Shown here piece by piece: positions 8,457 through 15,714 of a DNA stretch of 64,000 nucleotides. Below the pieces are notes generated by a model. The model was not told the DNA's origin, searched no databases, and saw only the letters and a list, made by a program, of their open reading frames with translations. The translations under genes were made by a program, and so were the position numbers. Source of the stretch: Streptomyces aureocirculatus (lineage in GTDB: Bacteria; Actinomycetota; Actinomycetes; Streptomycetales; Streptomycetaceae); assembly GCF_000720475.1 (NCBI RefSeq), contig NZ_JOAP01000022.1, positions 124,001-188,000 on the forward strand, read 5' to 3'. The first letter of the stretch is position 1. Each line of letters starts with the position of its first letter.

Positions 8457-8496
8457 CGGCGGCCAGGAGACCGTCATGCTGGTCTCCTGGCCGCCG
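8457..8496 (-). terminator. Strong hairpin terminator (16-bp stem)
   Basis: Arms cggcggccaggagacc and ggtctcctggccgccg pair perfectly around an 8-base loop, starting 17 bases past the stop at 8514 on the minus strand. Confidence 0.8.
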
Positions 8497-8513
8497 TCGC
8501 GGTTCCGACTGGC

Positions 8514-8966
8514 CTACCAGTCCTGGCCGCTGTTGCTCTCACCCGTGCTGTTGCCCTCGCCTTCGATCTCCGCGACGACGAGCGCCTCGACCGCGGCCTT
8601 GAAGGTGTGGCTGACGACACCCGGGACGGCCGGCGCCATGAGCGCCTTGGCCTCGATGGTGACCGACGTGCCCTGCGCGTCGTAGGCGCGGACTCGCGCC
8701 ATCTCCTCGCACTGGGCGTACTCCAGGCGGTTGCCCACGTGGTCGAGGTACACCAGGCGGAAGCCCTTCAGGGCGACGTTGACGATGGGCTGCCCGTTGC
8801 TGTAGCGCGCGATCGGCGCGGGGAAGGTGACCGTCCTGCTCGCGCTCTTCGCGTCCTTCACCGACCCCTCCAGGTGGATGGTCACCACCTGGAACGCGAG
8901 GTTCCGCACCGGAGTCGTGGACTTGTCCTTGGTCTTCTCAGGGGAGGTTGCGGCATCTTGCGCCAT
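8514..8966 (-). CDS. Leaderless H-type-lectin-like beta-sandwich protein (tentative)
   Basis: A 150-residue protein without signal peptide. After a 30-residue charged, Ser/Thr-rich N-terminus comes a beta-rich domain: VTFPAPIARYS, PIVNVALKGFRLVYLD, a Cys-containing segment, then TSVTIEAKALM and FKAAVEALVVAEIEG. The order 'V-x-F-P, P-x-V-x-V-A-L-x-G-F, N, then strand-rich tail' resembles the H-type (Helix pomatia agglutinin) lectin fold, but the match is by pattern only. The start ATG has AAAGGAAG a few bases upstream. It is transcribed alone after the PucR-type gene, with terminators on both sides. Confidence 0.55.
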   Translation of the reverse strand: MAQDAATSPEKTKDKSTTPVRNLAFQVVTIHLEGSVKDAKSASRTVTFPAPIARYSNGQPIVNVALKGFRLVYLDHVGNRLEYAQCEEMARVRAYDAQGTSVTIEAKALMAPAVPGVVSHTFKAAVEALVVAEIEGEGNSTGESNSGQDW

Positions 8967-9333
8967 GGTTTTCTTCCTTTGTTCGTGGGGGTTATATGCA
9001 CCCCGGGGGCCGTATTGAACGTGCGGCTGACTGCCCGTCTGTACCGCCGAATTGTTCCGGTGGCTGATCCAGACGTTTTCTCGCCTGTCGAGAGAATTCC
9101 CGCCGGGGGGCGTGTCCAATTCTCGGAGATGTCATAGCGCGACATGTTGGCGGCTTATGAACAAGTCACGGTTTCGGTGCTTACCGAAATGGGCAGCAAG
9201 GGCTCTTGGTTTGCGTCGGCACGCAGCGGCGCCCGCAAACGGTGTTCGCGTTTGCGGGCGTTGAGTGTTGTCTCAGCCACGACATGGCCGGCGCTGCACG
9301 GCCCCGGGCGCGGCTGTGGGCGTGTTGTGTGCG
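8967..9333. other. Promoter region and terminator gap, no gene seen
   Basis: These 367 bases separate the PucR-type regulator from the H-lectin-like gene. They are relatively AT-rich between 9000 and 9180, as expected for a promoter serving the gene at 8966, and contain the hairpin at 9230-9260. No open frame has coding character. Confidence 0.5.
9230..9260 (-). terminator. Hairpin terminator downstream of the PucR-type regulator
   Basis: Perfect 11-bp arms cgcccgcaaac / gtttgcgggcg with a 9-base loop, about 75 bases after the stop at 9334. Confidence 0.65.
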
Positions 9334-10428
9334 TCAGCAGTCGTGTCCCCGCGGACCGGGAGCGCCCACCGCACGGGTGAGGAGGAGGGCGAGCTCGGCA
9401 CGCAACCGGTCAAGGGGTTTGCTGAGTTCCAGTCCGGTGACGTAACAGATCACTTGCAGACGGTGCGTCATCGTTTGCCGGTGGATGTAGAGAGCGCGGG
9501 CCGCTGCGGTCACCGACATGTTGTGCGCCAGATAAGCAGCGAGTGTCTGCAGTAAATGCGCATGCCGCTCCGTCGTGTACAGCGGGCCGAGACAGGAGTT
9601 CAGGTACGCCTCGCGTTTCTCGGTGTCCATGTCCAGCGCTGCGAGCAGCGGCCACGTATTGCGGCTTTCGATGTTCTCGCCGTAGTACCGGGCCACCACG
9701 GCGGCGAGTGCGGCCTGCCGAGCCGCATCGGCCGGTTCGCCGTCTTTTACAGGGACCAGCCCATAGGGTCCGAAGACTTCAGGCTGCTGCGGGCGTCCGC
9801 GGGTGAATGCGATGAGGTGGTCGCCGGTGACGACGATGCGGGCCCGGGGGTTGGCGGCCCGGAATGTGCGCAGGGCGGGCGCGCTGTCCTTGCCCCGCTG
9901 GGCGGCGGACATGCACCAGCGCGGTGCGGTTGCGGACTGTTCCGACAGGTCGGCGCCGCGGGCTTCCTGACGTGGTGGCGAAGGAGTGCGCATGGGTGCG
10001 CTGTGCAGGGAGTCGTAGTAGCGGATGATCGCCCTGCCGGCGACGAGGAGCAGGTGCGGGCCGTGCGGTCTGGTGGGGCTGGCGACCGGGCCCTGCGGTG
10101 TGCTGGGCGCCGCCTGGGCCAGTGTGGTGAGGCACAGGCCCTGCTGGAGGAGGGCTTCCTCGCAGCGCAGGCCGACGGCGGCGTGAGTGGCGGCCCGGAT
10201 GCGGAACAGGGCGGCGACCTGCTTCGCGGACAGGTCCTCGGTCAGGACGGCGAGCCAGGCGGCCAGGTCGTGTTCGACGGTAGCGGCCCGGTGTGCGGTG
10301 GCTGCTTCCGGCGGGGGCAGCGCGGCAAGCACCTGCCGGGTGAGTGTCCCGGCCTCGCGCTGCAGGCGGCGCGCGGCCTCCTTGGCCGGGCCAGGTCGGT
10401 GCCACGTGGTGGGCAAGGGAACTTCCAT
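9334..10428 (-). CDS. PucR/CdaR-type helix-turn-helix regulator of the lectin-like cluster
   Basis: About 364 residues. The C-terminal 70 residues are the PucR-family HTH: LLQTLAAYLAHN, then SVTAAARALYIHRQTMTHRL, then LDRLRAELALLL. The N-terminal 200 residues are helical and the middle resembles a diguanylate-cyclase-like CdaR sensor. The ATG at 10428 has its ribosome site 14 bases away, whereas the in-frame TTG at 10437 sits five or six bases after AGGAGAA, so translation may begin there with three extra residues. It lies between the PLAT-like genes and the H-lectin-like gene on the same strand but as its own unit, bounded by hairpins. It probably responds to a metabolite and controls these neighbours (inference). 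Confidence 0.75.
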   Translation of the reverse strand: MEVPLPTTWHRPGPAKEAARRLQREAGTLTRQVLAALPPPEAATAHRAATVEHDLAAWLAVLTEDLSAKQVAALFRIRAATHAAVGLRCEEALLQQGLCLTTLAQAAPSTPQGPVASPTRPHGPHLLLVAGRAIIRYYDSLHSAPMRTPSPPRQEARGADLSEQSATAPRWCMSAAQRGKDSAPALRTFRAANPRARIVVTGDHLIAFTRGRPQQPEVFGPYGLVPVKDGEPADAARQAALAAVVARYYGENIESRNTWPLLAALDMDTEKREAYLNSCLGPLYTTERHAHLLQTLAAYLAHNMSVTAAARALYIHRQTMTHRLQVICYVTGLELSKPLDRLRAELALLLTRAVGAPGPRGHDC

Positions 10429-10683
10429 GCGGTCCAAGGGTTCTCCTCTGGCGTGGGTGAGCACGGCTCCGGACCGTTCTGGGTGGTCGAGGCGAACAGC
10501 GGCCGTCCGCAACGGCGTTGGGCGGATGCCGGAGCTGGTGCTCCCGGGCGGACGGCTTGTGTGTGCCGCTGAGCAGCCCGACGGATCGGCGGGTGCGGCG
10601 CGGTGCTGGGGCGGAGTCCCGGTAGGGGATCGGCGCCTGTGGCGGCCGGATGGCCGGCGGCTGGTGCCGCCGTGGCAGCTACA

Positions 10684-10728
10684 CTGTGGGCGGCCGGAAC
10701 CACTAGACCTGGTTCCGGCCGCCCACAG
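10684..10728. terminator. 19-bp perfect hairpin with loop ctagacc
   Basis: Arms ctgtgggcggccggaacca / tggttccggccgcccacag around a 7-base loop ctagacc. It lies between the PLAT-like operon and the regulator gene. The loop is identical to that of the next hairpin at 10818. A bidirectional terminator is likely. Confidence 0.7.
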
Positions 10729-10817
10729 ACCTCGCATCCGGTGGTTCAGCCACGTGGTGGCGCCCGTGCCCGTCTCTTTTGCTCCGGCACACCCCGGTAC
10801 CGGCCTTCTGCACGGGG

Positions 10818-10848
10818 CGGGTGCAGCCACTAGACCTGGCTGCACCCG
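10818..10848 (-). terminator. 12-bp hairpin with loop ctagacc after the PLAT-like operon
   Basis: Arms cgggtgcagcca / tggctgcacccg around the same loop ctagacc, 24 bases past the stop at 10872. Together with the 10684 hairpin it forms a tandem terminator. Confidence 0.7.
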
Positions 10849-10871
10849 ACTCCGCGCGTCAGGCAGGCGGA

Positions 10872-11309
10872 TCAGGCCTCGTCGCGCTTGAGGTAGACCT
10901 TGGTGCCGTACTGGCTGCTGAGCCAGATGCGTGTGGTGTCGCTTCCGGTGCCCTGCAGCCGCCGGTTGTGGAATTGCTGCGGCGTCCTGGATTCCGGGTT
11001 GACAGTGGTGTAGGCCTGTTCCAGGCACCAGGCGGGGTTGTCGCCCTCCTCCTCGAGGCGGATGTAGACGGGGTAGCGGTCGAGGTCGTCGGTGTCGAGC
11101 TGGGGCTTGCGGGGATCGTTGTACTCGGGGCTGGTGACGTTGGCTCCGTCGCCGAGCACATAGTCGATGTACTGGCCGCGCTGGATCTGGCGGTTGTTGT
11201 CCAGGAGGAACTCCCGGCCCGCGATGCCGAGGTAGACCCTGCCCTCGGTTTCGGCGTTCTCCTCATCGGCGGTCAGGACGCGTGCGGTGATTTTGGTGAT
11301 GTTGGCCAT
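10872..11309 (-). CDS. PLAT/LH2-like beta-sandwich protein A, leaderless
   Basis: A 145-residue protein. The core strings VYLGIAGREFLL, YVLGDGANV, NDPRKPQLDTDDLDRYPVYI and the TVNPES block fit a PLAT/LH2-type domain, a fold that binds membranes, lipids or protein partners. There is no signal peptide or membrane segment. It is 40-45 percent identical by eye to the adjacent protein B and should have arisen by tandem duplication. GGAG lies before the ATG. It is the last gene of the operon that starts at 12541, and two hairpins follow it. The fold assignment rests on motif pattern, not on a search. Confidence 0.65.
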   Translation of the reverse strand: MANITKITARVLTADEENAETEGRVYLGIAGREFLLDNNRQIQRGQYIDYVLGDGANVTSPEYNDPRKPQLDTDDLDRYPVYIRLEEEGDNPAWCLEQAYTTVNPESRTPQQFHNRRLQGTGSDTTRIWLSSQYGTKVYLKRDEA

Positions 11310-11408
11310 GTGTGCCTTCTCCTGTGTTTCTGTACGTCGGGGTAGCGCTGCTGAGCCCGTGGACGGCTTGGAGGGCAGGCGCTGCCCTGGGGGTGATGCG
11401 GCCCGCTG

Positions 11409-11888
11409 TCAGGGCAGGAGCGGGGAGTCGTCGTTGCGCTTGAGGTGGAGCGTGGTGCCCGAGCGCTCGCCGAGCTTGATGCGGCGGTCTGCCGCATCGT
11501 TGATCAGATGCGGCTGGTCGAAGTAGTGCGGGGCGCTCGTGCCCGGGTTGACTGTGACGGTGACGCGTTCGGCGACCCAGTCGATCTCCTGCTGCGGCTC
11601 CTTGCCTCGGGGAGGCAGGGGCGAGAGACGGACGTAGACCGGGAATCGGTCGAGGTCGTCGGTGTCCAACTGCGGCATGCGGGGGTCATTGTCTTCGGGG
11701 CGGGCGACGTTGGCCTTCTCCCCCAGGACATAGCGGGTGCTCTTGTTGCGGCCGGTGTCCGTCTTGTCCTTGGGCAGGTTCAGGAGAAACTCCCGGCCCG
11801 CGATGCCGAGGTAGATCAGTTCGTCGGACCCGGCGCCCTCGATGTCGGCGGTCTGCAGCAGCACGTTGATCTGCTTGATGGCTGTCAT
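11409..11888 (-). CDS. PLAT/LH2-like beta-sandwich protein B, leaderless
   Basis: A 159-residue paralogue of the downstream gene. Shared blocks are YLGIAGREFLLNL, YVLGEKANVARPEDNDPR, PQLDTDDLDRFPVYVRL, VTVTVNPG and a C-terminal GTTLHLKRND. It carries an extra Pro/Arg-rich loop (LPPRGKEPQQ) near residue 95. It is leaderless and predicted soluble. The intergenic distance to gene A is 99 bp and to the upstream trefoil gene 53 bp, on one strand, so co-transcription is likely. The ATG at 11888 is preceded by AGGAGAGGAAGCC. Confidence 0.65.
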   Translation of the reverse strand: MTAIKQINVLLQTADIEGAGSDELIYLGIAGREFLLNLPKDKTDTGRNKSTRYVLGEKANVARPEDNDPRMPQLDTDDLDRFPVYVRLSPLPPRGKEPQQEIDWVAERVTVTVNPGTSAPHYFDQPHLINDAADRRIKLGERSGTTLHLKRNDDSPLLP

Positions 11889-11941
11889 GGCTTCCTCTCC
11901 TTGCTCGTGTCGTCGTGCACGCGGTTCGTTGTGCGCCGGGG

Positions 11942-12541
11942 TCAGTCGATGTTGCTGCCGCGGTCTCCGTCGGAACCGCCGCCGCGGTTGCCGTTGTCGA
12001 GGTCGCGGTCGGTGGGGTCCTTGCGCGGCGGCTGGGTCGGCGCCAGGACGAAGTCGTGGGAGCCGTCCAGGCTGGAATCGCGGCCGTAGTACGGGGCCGG
12101 CCGGTGGCTGCCCGGGCCGGGACGGTTGTCCTTGGGCTGCAGGCAGTGCCCGGGGTACTTCACCGGTACCAGCGAGTAGCCGCCGCAGCACAGCGGCAGC
12201 ACGAAGAACTGCTGCCGTTCGGCGGCCTTGGGGTCGGAGCCCTGTGCGTCCGGCTCCTGCCGCTCGGTGTAGGTCATCGGCCCGCGCGGGTCCTTCTCGT
12301 CGACGGACAGCACGCGGCCGCTGCTCTTGTTCTCGAAGGTGAACACCGTGTTGTTCTTGCGGTAGCCGACGAGGCGCACGCTCCACAGATGCCGCTCGTT
12401 GGTGATCTTCGTGATGTCGTCCGACTCGATCTGCAGATCGCCGTTCTGTGTCAGATATCCACCGGTCACCCGATGGATGATCATGATTGCCTTTCCGTGT
12501 ACCGCAGATCGGACAAACGTGTCCAGCGTGTTGGAGTACAT
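11942..12541 (-). CDS. Beta-trefoil (RICIN-like) protein heading the lectin-like operon
   Basis: Up to 199 residues. The body (HRVTGGYLTQNGDLQI, HLWSVRLVG, TVFTFENKSSGRVLSV, QQFFVLPL, GYSLVPVKYPGHCLQP, SHDFVL) shows three trefoil-like repeats including a Q-x-F element. A 35-residue Asp/Arg/Gly-rich, probably disordered tail follows. Two starts are credible: the ATG at 12541 (GAGG seven bases upstream) and an internal ATG at 12484 (GGAAAGG five bases upstream), which would begin exactly at the first trefoil strand. There is no signal peptide. It is first of three co-directional genes (trefoil, PLAT-B, PLAT-A). Confidence 0.65.
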   Translation of the reverse strand: MYSNTLDTFVRSAVHGKAIMIIHRVTGGYLTQNGDLQIESDDITKITNERHLWSVRLVGYRKNNTVFTFENKSSGRVLSVDEKDPRGPMTYTERQEPDAQGSDPKAAERQQFFVLPLCCGGYSLVPVKYPGHCLQPKDNRPGPGSHRPAPYYGRDSSLDGSHDFVLAPTQPPRKDPTDRDLDNGNRGGGSDGDRGSNID

Positions 12542-13159
12542 TCTTTTTCCTCGTTCTCGCGGACGCCCGGAAGAACTGACACCGCCATCGTTGATCCAGG
12601 CGCGATGATGGGTTGAACGACCGTGAACCGAGGCAGGGTTTTCTGGTTCACCACCCGCCGTCGGCGATTTCCCTTCTCCCCTTCTCGGCGTTTTCCCGGC
12701 AGTTCGGCAAGCCCGTCCGGCATGTGCCAGGTGTGCAGACCAGACTCCTGAAGTCGGCCATCACCCAGTTGACACACAGTGCAGATCCCCGTGCAGTAAG
12801 TATGTGAACCTGAAAGTACCCACATCGAGCTACGCAGTATTATTTACCGATCCCCGCAGTCATAATGCTGGCGGGCGGGTTCGTGCATGCCGCGCAGAAG
12901 GTGAATCATTTCTCCACCCGCATCTGAGTGAAAACGCTTCCCCGGCTGTCACGTCCTGAGCAACAATCGAAACCCGGATTGAGCTGACGGGAATTCATGT
13001 GACTCGGCGGCCTTGTTTTCCGGTGTCACTTCTTCCGCCACTGCCGGGTCCGGTTTTCCCGTAAGAAACAAGGACAGGGATGCGCAGCACGGCCTGGTCC
13101 AGATGCCGCCGAGCCGAGCCCATCACGCCAGCGCACGCACCACGACCGAAGGTGTCACC
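12542..13159. other. Promoter gap between the lectin-like operon and a divergent gene pair
   Basis: No open frame here has coding character. The stretch 12820-13060 is notably AT-rich for this genome, as expected for divergent promoters. A plus-strand TTGACA lies at about 12768. I see no repeat or RNA gene. Confidence 0.5.
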
Positions 13160-13321
13160 ATGTACCGACTCACCGCCCGGACCCCACAGTTCCCCCTGAG
13201 GGCCCCCGTCCCCGTCGGGGTGCCGGCCGCTCCCCTCACACAGGCACCTCCGCGTCGGCACGCCTCCGCCATGCCCTGCGGCCGCGCCGCCCGGGCGTGC
13301 GTCACGCCAAGGCTTCGATGA
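13160..13321 (+). CDS. Small protein of 53 residues, translationally coupled to the next gene
   Basis: The frame starts at an ATG with GAAGG seven bases upstream and encodes MYRLTARTPQFPLRAPVPVG, then a Pro/Ala/Arg-rich and Cys-containing tail. Its stop overlaps the ATG of the following gene as ATGA. Third codon positions are GC-biased over most of its length. I do not recognise it. The size, Arg/Pro content and tight coupling would suit a leader peptide or a small partner protein; both are guesses. Confidence 0.5.
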   Translation: MYRLTARTPQFPLRAPVPVGVPAAPLTQAPPRRHASAMPCGRAARACVTPRLR

Positions 13322-13896
13322 GCAGCGACCCCGACCCGGCCCACAGACCACCCCCCGCGGCAGGGCCTGCGCCGCCGCTCGGGCGCGCGCAGTTGCCGGC
13401 GTCCGGCTCGCGTGCCGCGCACCGCCAGGCGCGGTGGCATGTCCTGTGGCAGGAGTGCCTCTTGGCCGGCGCCATGCTCGTGGAAACCGCACCCGGTGCC
13501 CTCCACAGTGCGGCGGGCACCGGCTGTGCCCGCCGGGACCACGTGGTCTTCCTCCTCGCCGCCGCCCTGCTTGAACAGAGCACGAGCCGGGGCTGTTCCC
13601 GCGCCGCCGATACCGTCATGGCCACATCCGGAGACAGAGGCACCCTTCGCGCGTTGCGGCAGTGCGGACCCACCACACTCAGGCGCCCGCCCGTCGGCCC
13701 CCTCCACCTGCCCGTCCAGCGGTTCCTGCTGGTGCTCTCGGCCAGTGACCTCTTCATCCGCATCCGCACCGCGGCCCTGGACGTCCTCAGCCACCACATC
13801 GCGATGGCCCGGGCCCGCGGGGTCCACACCGTCCGCGTCCGGCACTGCCTGCCCGGCCTCTCACCCCCGTCCCCGCCCCCTGCAACAGAGACATGA
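13318..13896 (+). CDS. Hypothetical protein (192 aa), unknown family
   Basis: The codon pattern is convincingly Streptomyces-like throughout. The protein has a Pro-rich N-terminus, a Trp/Cys-containing helical block (RWHVLWQECLLAGAMLVE), a DHVVFLLAAALLEQS helix and a hydrophobic block FLLVLSASDLFIRI before an Ala/Arg helix and Pro-rich tail. Cysteines occur at several points (about 6). I cannot assign a family. The start is the ATG overlapping the stop of the preceding small frame; an in-frame ATG at 13297 is possible but would overlap it more. Confidence 0.55.
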   Translation: MSSDPDPAHRPPPAAGPAPPLGRAQLPASGSRAAHRQARWHVLWQECLLAGAMLVETAPGALHSAAGTGCARRDHVVFLLAAALLEQSTSRGCSRAADTVMATSGDRGTLRALRQCGPTTLRRPPVGPLHLPVQRFLLVLSASDLFIRIRTAALDVLSHHIAMARARGVHTVRVRHCLPGLSPPSPPPATET

Positions 13897-13971
13897 GGAG
13901 GAGCCCTCAGCTCCAGGAGGCGTGGAGGTGGCAGTGGGCGTCGGCGAGCGGTGGCTGCCTACGCTCATGGC

Positions 13972-14165
13972 ATGGCGATTACGTACGAGTGGCGGGGCCA
14001 CTTCGAGAACTCGGCCGTCAACCGACGGGCAGCGGGTCTTCCACGGCGGCGACACGATGTTCCACGGCTGCTGGTGGCTCATCGCGCGCCGGTTCAGCCC
14101 GTTCGACGCGGTGTTCCTGCCCGCCAACGGGGCCGTGGTCGACGCGCCGCACCTGCAGCCGCCGA
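13972..14165 (+). pseudogene. Chimeric remnant: GNAT N-terminus joined to an MBL-fold hydrolase piece
   Basis: Two unrelated fragments abut. In one frame from 13972, MAITYEWRGHFENSAVN matches the first strand of a GNAT acetyltransferase subfamily. From about 14027 in another frame, DGQRVFHGGDTMFHGCWWL followed by ARRFSPFDAVFLPANGAVVD matches the second half of UlaG-like metallo-beta-lactamase-fold hydrolases (the GGDT metal-site block). Neither is complete and there is no continuous frame. A deletion that removed the rest of both genes is the simplest explanation. Confidence 0.55.
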
Positions 14166-14219
14166 GCCCCCCCACAGGCAGGGGGCGCTCGGGGGCGCTG
14201 CCAGTTCAAGGACGGGCTT

Positions 14220-14624
14220 TTAAGAGGCGGGGGCGGTGAACCGCCGGCGGACGAGCGCGATCAGGGAAGGTCCTCCGCGGAAGCACCACAGGGCAATGAC
14301 CGGATCACAGATGGCACATGCCAAAGATGCGTCGTGGTAGAACGGCAGGATCGGATTGCCCTTGAGGTGGTGGGCCATGTCCCAGGCCGTGTGGAGCAGC
14401 CAGCCGATGCCGATGAAGGCCCAGGAGTCCAGGCCGCGGTAGGCGACGTAGGCCGTGAGCGCGACGACTGGGAGCTCCCACGGGCCGAACCCGCCCCCGC
14501 TCAGATAGGCGGCGCCGGCTCCGCCCACCATGACCGCGTTGAAGTGGCGTCGGTGCGGTTCTTTGATCAGGGACATCAGCAGGCAGTAGATGATGCCGAC
14601 GATCACTGGTGACACAAGGTTCAT
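14220..14624 (-). CDS. DUF6010-type integral membrane protein
   Basis: A 134-residue protein with four predicted membrane helices (about residues 5-20, 30-50, 52-75, 100-120). The motif WLLHTAWDMAHHLKGNPILP, with its His-containing pair, is typical of the DUF6010 family of unknown function. Its ATG overlaps the stop of the upstream broken PfpI-like gene (ATGA), so the two may once have been an operon. Length is normal for the family. Confidence 0.75.
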   Translation of the reverse strand: MNLVSPVIVGIIYCLLMSLIKEPHRRHFNAVMVGGAGAAYLSGGGFGPWELPVVALTAYVAYRGLDSWAFIGIGWLLHTAWDMAHHLKGNPILPFYHDASLACAICDPVIALWCFRGGPSLIALVRRRFTAPAS

Positions 14625-14920
14625 GAGTGGGGCCCACCTCGCGCTCCAGTAGGGTACGGGCCCAGATCGAGACCGGAGGTCACGCCGGTGCCGGTGATCA
14701 GGTCGCCGTCGTCCACGATGCGGGCGCGGACCGCGTGGGCGCCGACGGCGCGCAGCGTCGGTCCTCCGGTGCCGCTGACGACCTCACGAGGGCCTTCTGC
14801 GGTGACCAGCTCGACGGTCACCGCCCGGTCCGTCACCGAGCCGCCGGCGTACAGCACCTCGTAGGGGGCGATGGCATCGAGCGGGTCGACGCCATCGAAC
14901 AGGACGACCTGGATGTGCAT
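14621..14920 (-). pseudogene. DJ-1/PfpI family protein with internal deletion
   Basis: The N-terminus (MHIQVVLFDGVDPLDAIAPY, then VELVTAEGPREVVSGTGGP) is that of a stand-alone PfpI-type protein of about 200 residues. After TLRA the sequence jumps to VGAHAVRARIVDDGDLITGTGVTSGLDLG, which belongs about 110 residues later. The nucleophile elbow with the catalytic Cys is therefore missing. Shortly after, the frame goes wrong and stops. Only 99 codons remain. It diverges from another deleted gene of the GlxA family. Confidence 0.75.
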
Positions 14921-14995
14921 GGGTGTGGGGTTCCTTCGGCGTCGATTTCCATCGGGACGCTCCGAAGTCAACCGGCTTCCTGGGTGCTCGCCCAG

Positions 14996-15030
14996 TGGCA
15001 CTAGTGACAGGTTGCAACGGGATAGTGCCA
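14996..15030. promoter_or_regulatory. Inverted repeat TGGCACTA-N19-TAGTGCCA
   Basis: Eight-base arms at 14996-15003 and 15023-15030 lie between the broken PfpI gene and the broken GlxA gene. The TGGCAC half-site also forms the palindrome next to the intact GlxA gene at 48950, suggesting a shared GlxA-type operator. It is close to, but not equal to, the AdpA consensus TGGCSNGWWY. Confidence 0.45.
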
Positions 15031-15132
15031 ACGCCTTCTTGACGCGTGTGGACTGCGATTACGTGCGATGACGTGGGCTTTCCGGAAGGGCGGCCCCGGT
15101 ACGTCAAGCTGGTGGGGAGGTGAGTTCTGGCC

Positions 15133-15575
15133 ATGCATACGGTTGCCGTGCTCGGATTGGATCAGGTGATCCCGTTCGACCTGTTCACCCCGATCGAGGT
15201 CTTCTCACGGGCCCGTCTGCCCGACGGGCGGCCCGGCTACCGGGTACGGGTGTGCGCCGAGCGTCCCTCCCGCCGTGCACGACGCGCTGCGGTCGGCCGC
15301 CGCCGACGCCGCCCGCCTGTCAGTGATGCCGATCGAACGGGAGGGCGGGCAGGCGCAGTTCATCGTCTACGACCACGCACCCACACCGCAGGGCTCCGTG
15401 CTTGAGGCGCTGCTGACCTGGCTACAGGAAAACCTGGCCCGCGACCTCACCCTTGCCGGCATCGCCGAGCGGGCCGGAACCAGCACCCGCACCCTGATCC
15501 GGCGCTTCCGCGACCAGACCGGCACCACGCCGCTCCAGTGGCTCCACCGGGCCCGCATCCGCTCGCCTGGAGATG
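15133..15575 (+). pseudogene. GlxA-family regulator with internal deletion, frameshift and lost C-terminus
   Basis: The first 46 codons give an intact PfpI start (MHTVAVLGLDQVIPFDLFTP). After CAERPS the frame changes, most of the sensor domain is missing, and frame 2 resumes with REGGQAQFIVYDH and the first AraC helix-turn-helix (LTLAGIAERAGTSTRTLIRRF, GTTPLQWLHRARI). It then ends without the second recognition helix. At least two deletions have occurred. No functional product is expected. Confidence 0.75.
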
Positions 15576-15714
15576 TAGAGCCTGTTGGCAGTTCTCGTTC
15601 ACCATGTCCGGCAGCAGGGGTCAGCCGGTGGGCGAAGTCCTCCTCACTCCACCTGAACCGGGTCCGAGACGGCGACGCACACCAGGGGTGACACCGGCCG
15701 CCGACCGCCGGTGA

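Noticed and set aside
10684..10848. The ctagacc hairpin loops as DasR half-sites.
   Set aside because: Only a half-site is present and it lies inside perfect stem-loops, whereas the DasR site at 57294 is a full palindrome. A terminator explanation is simpler.
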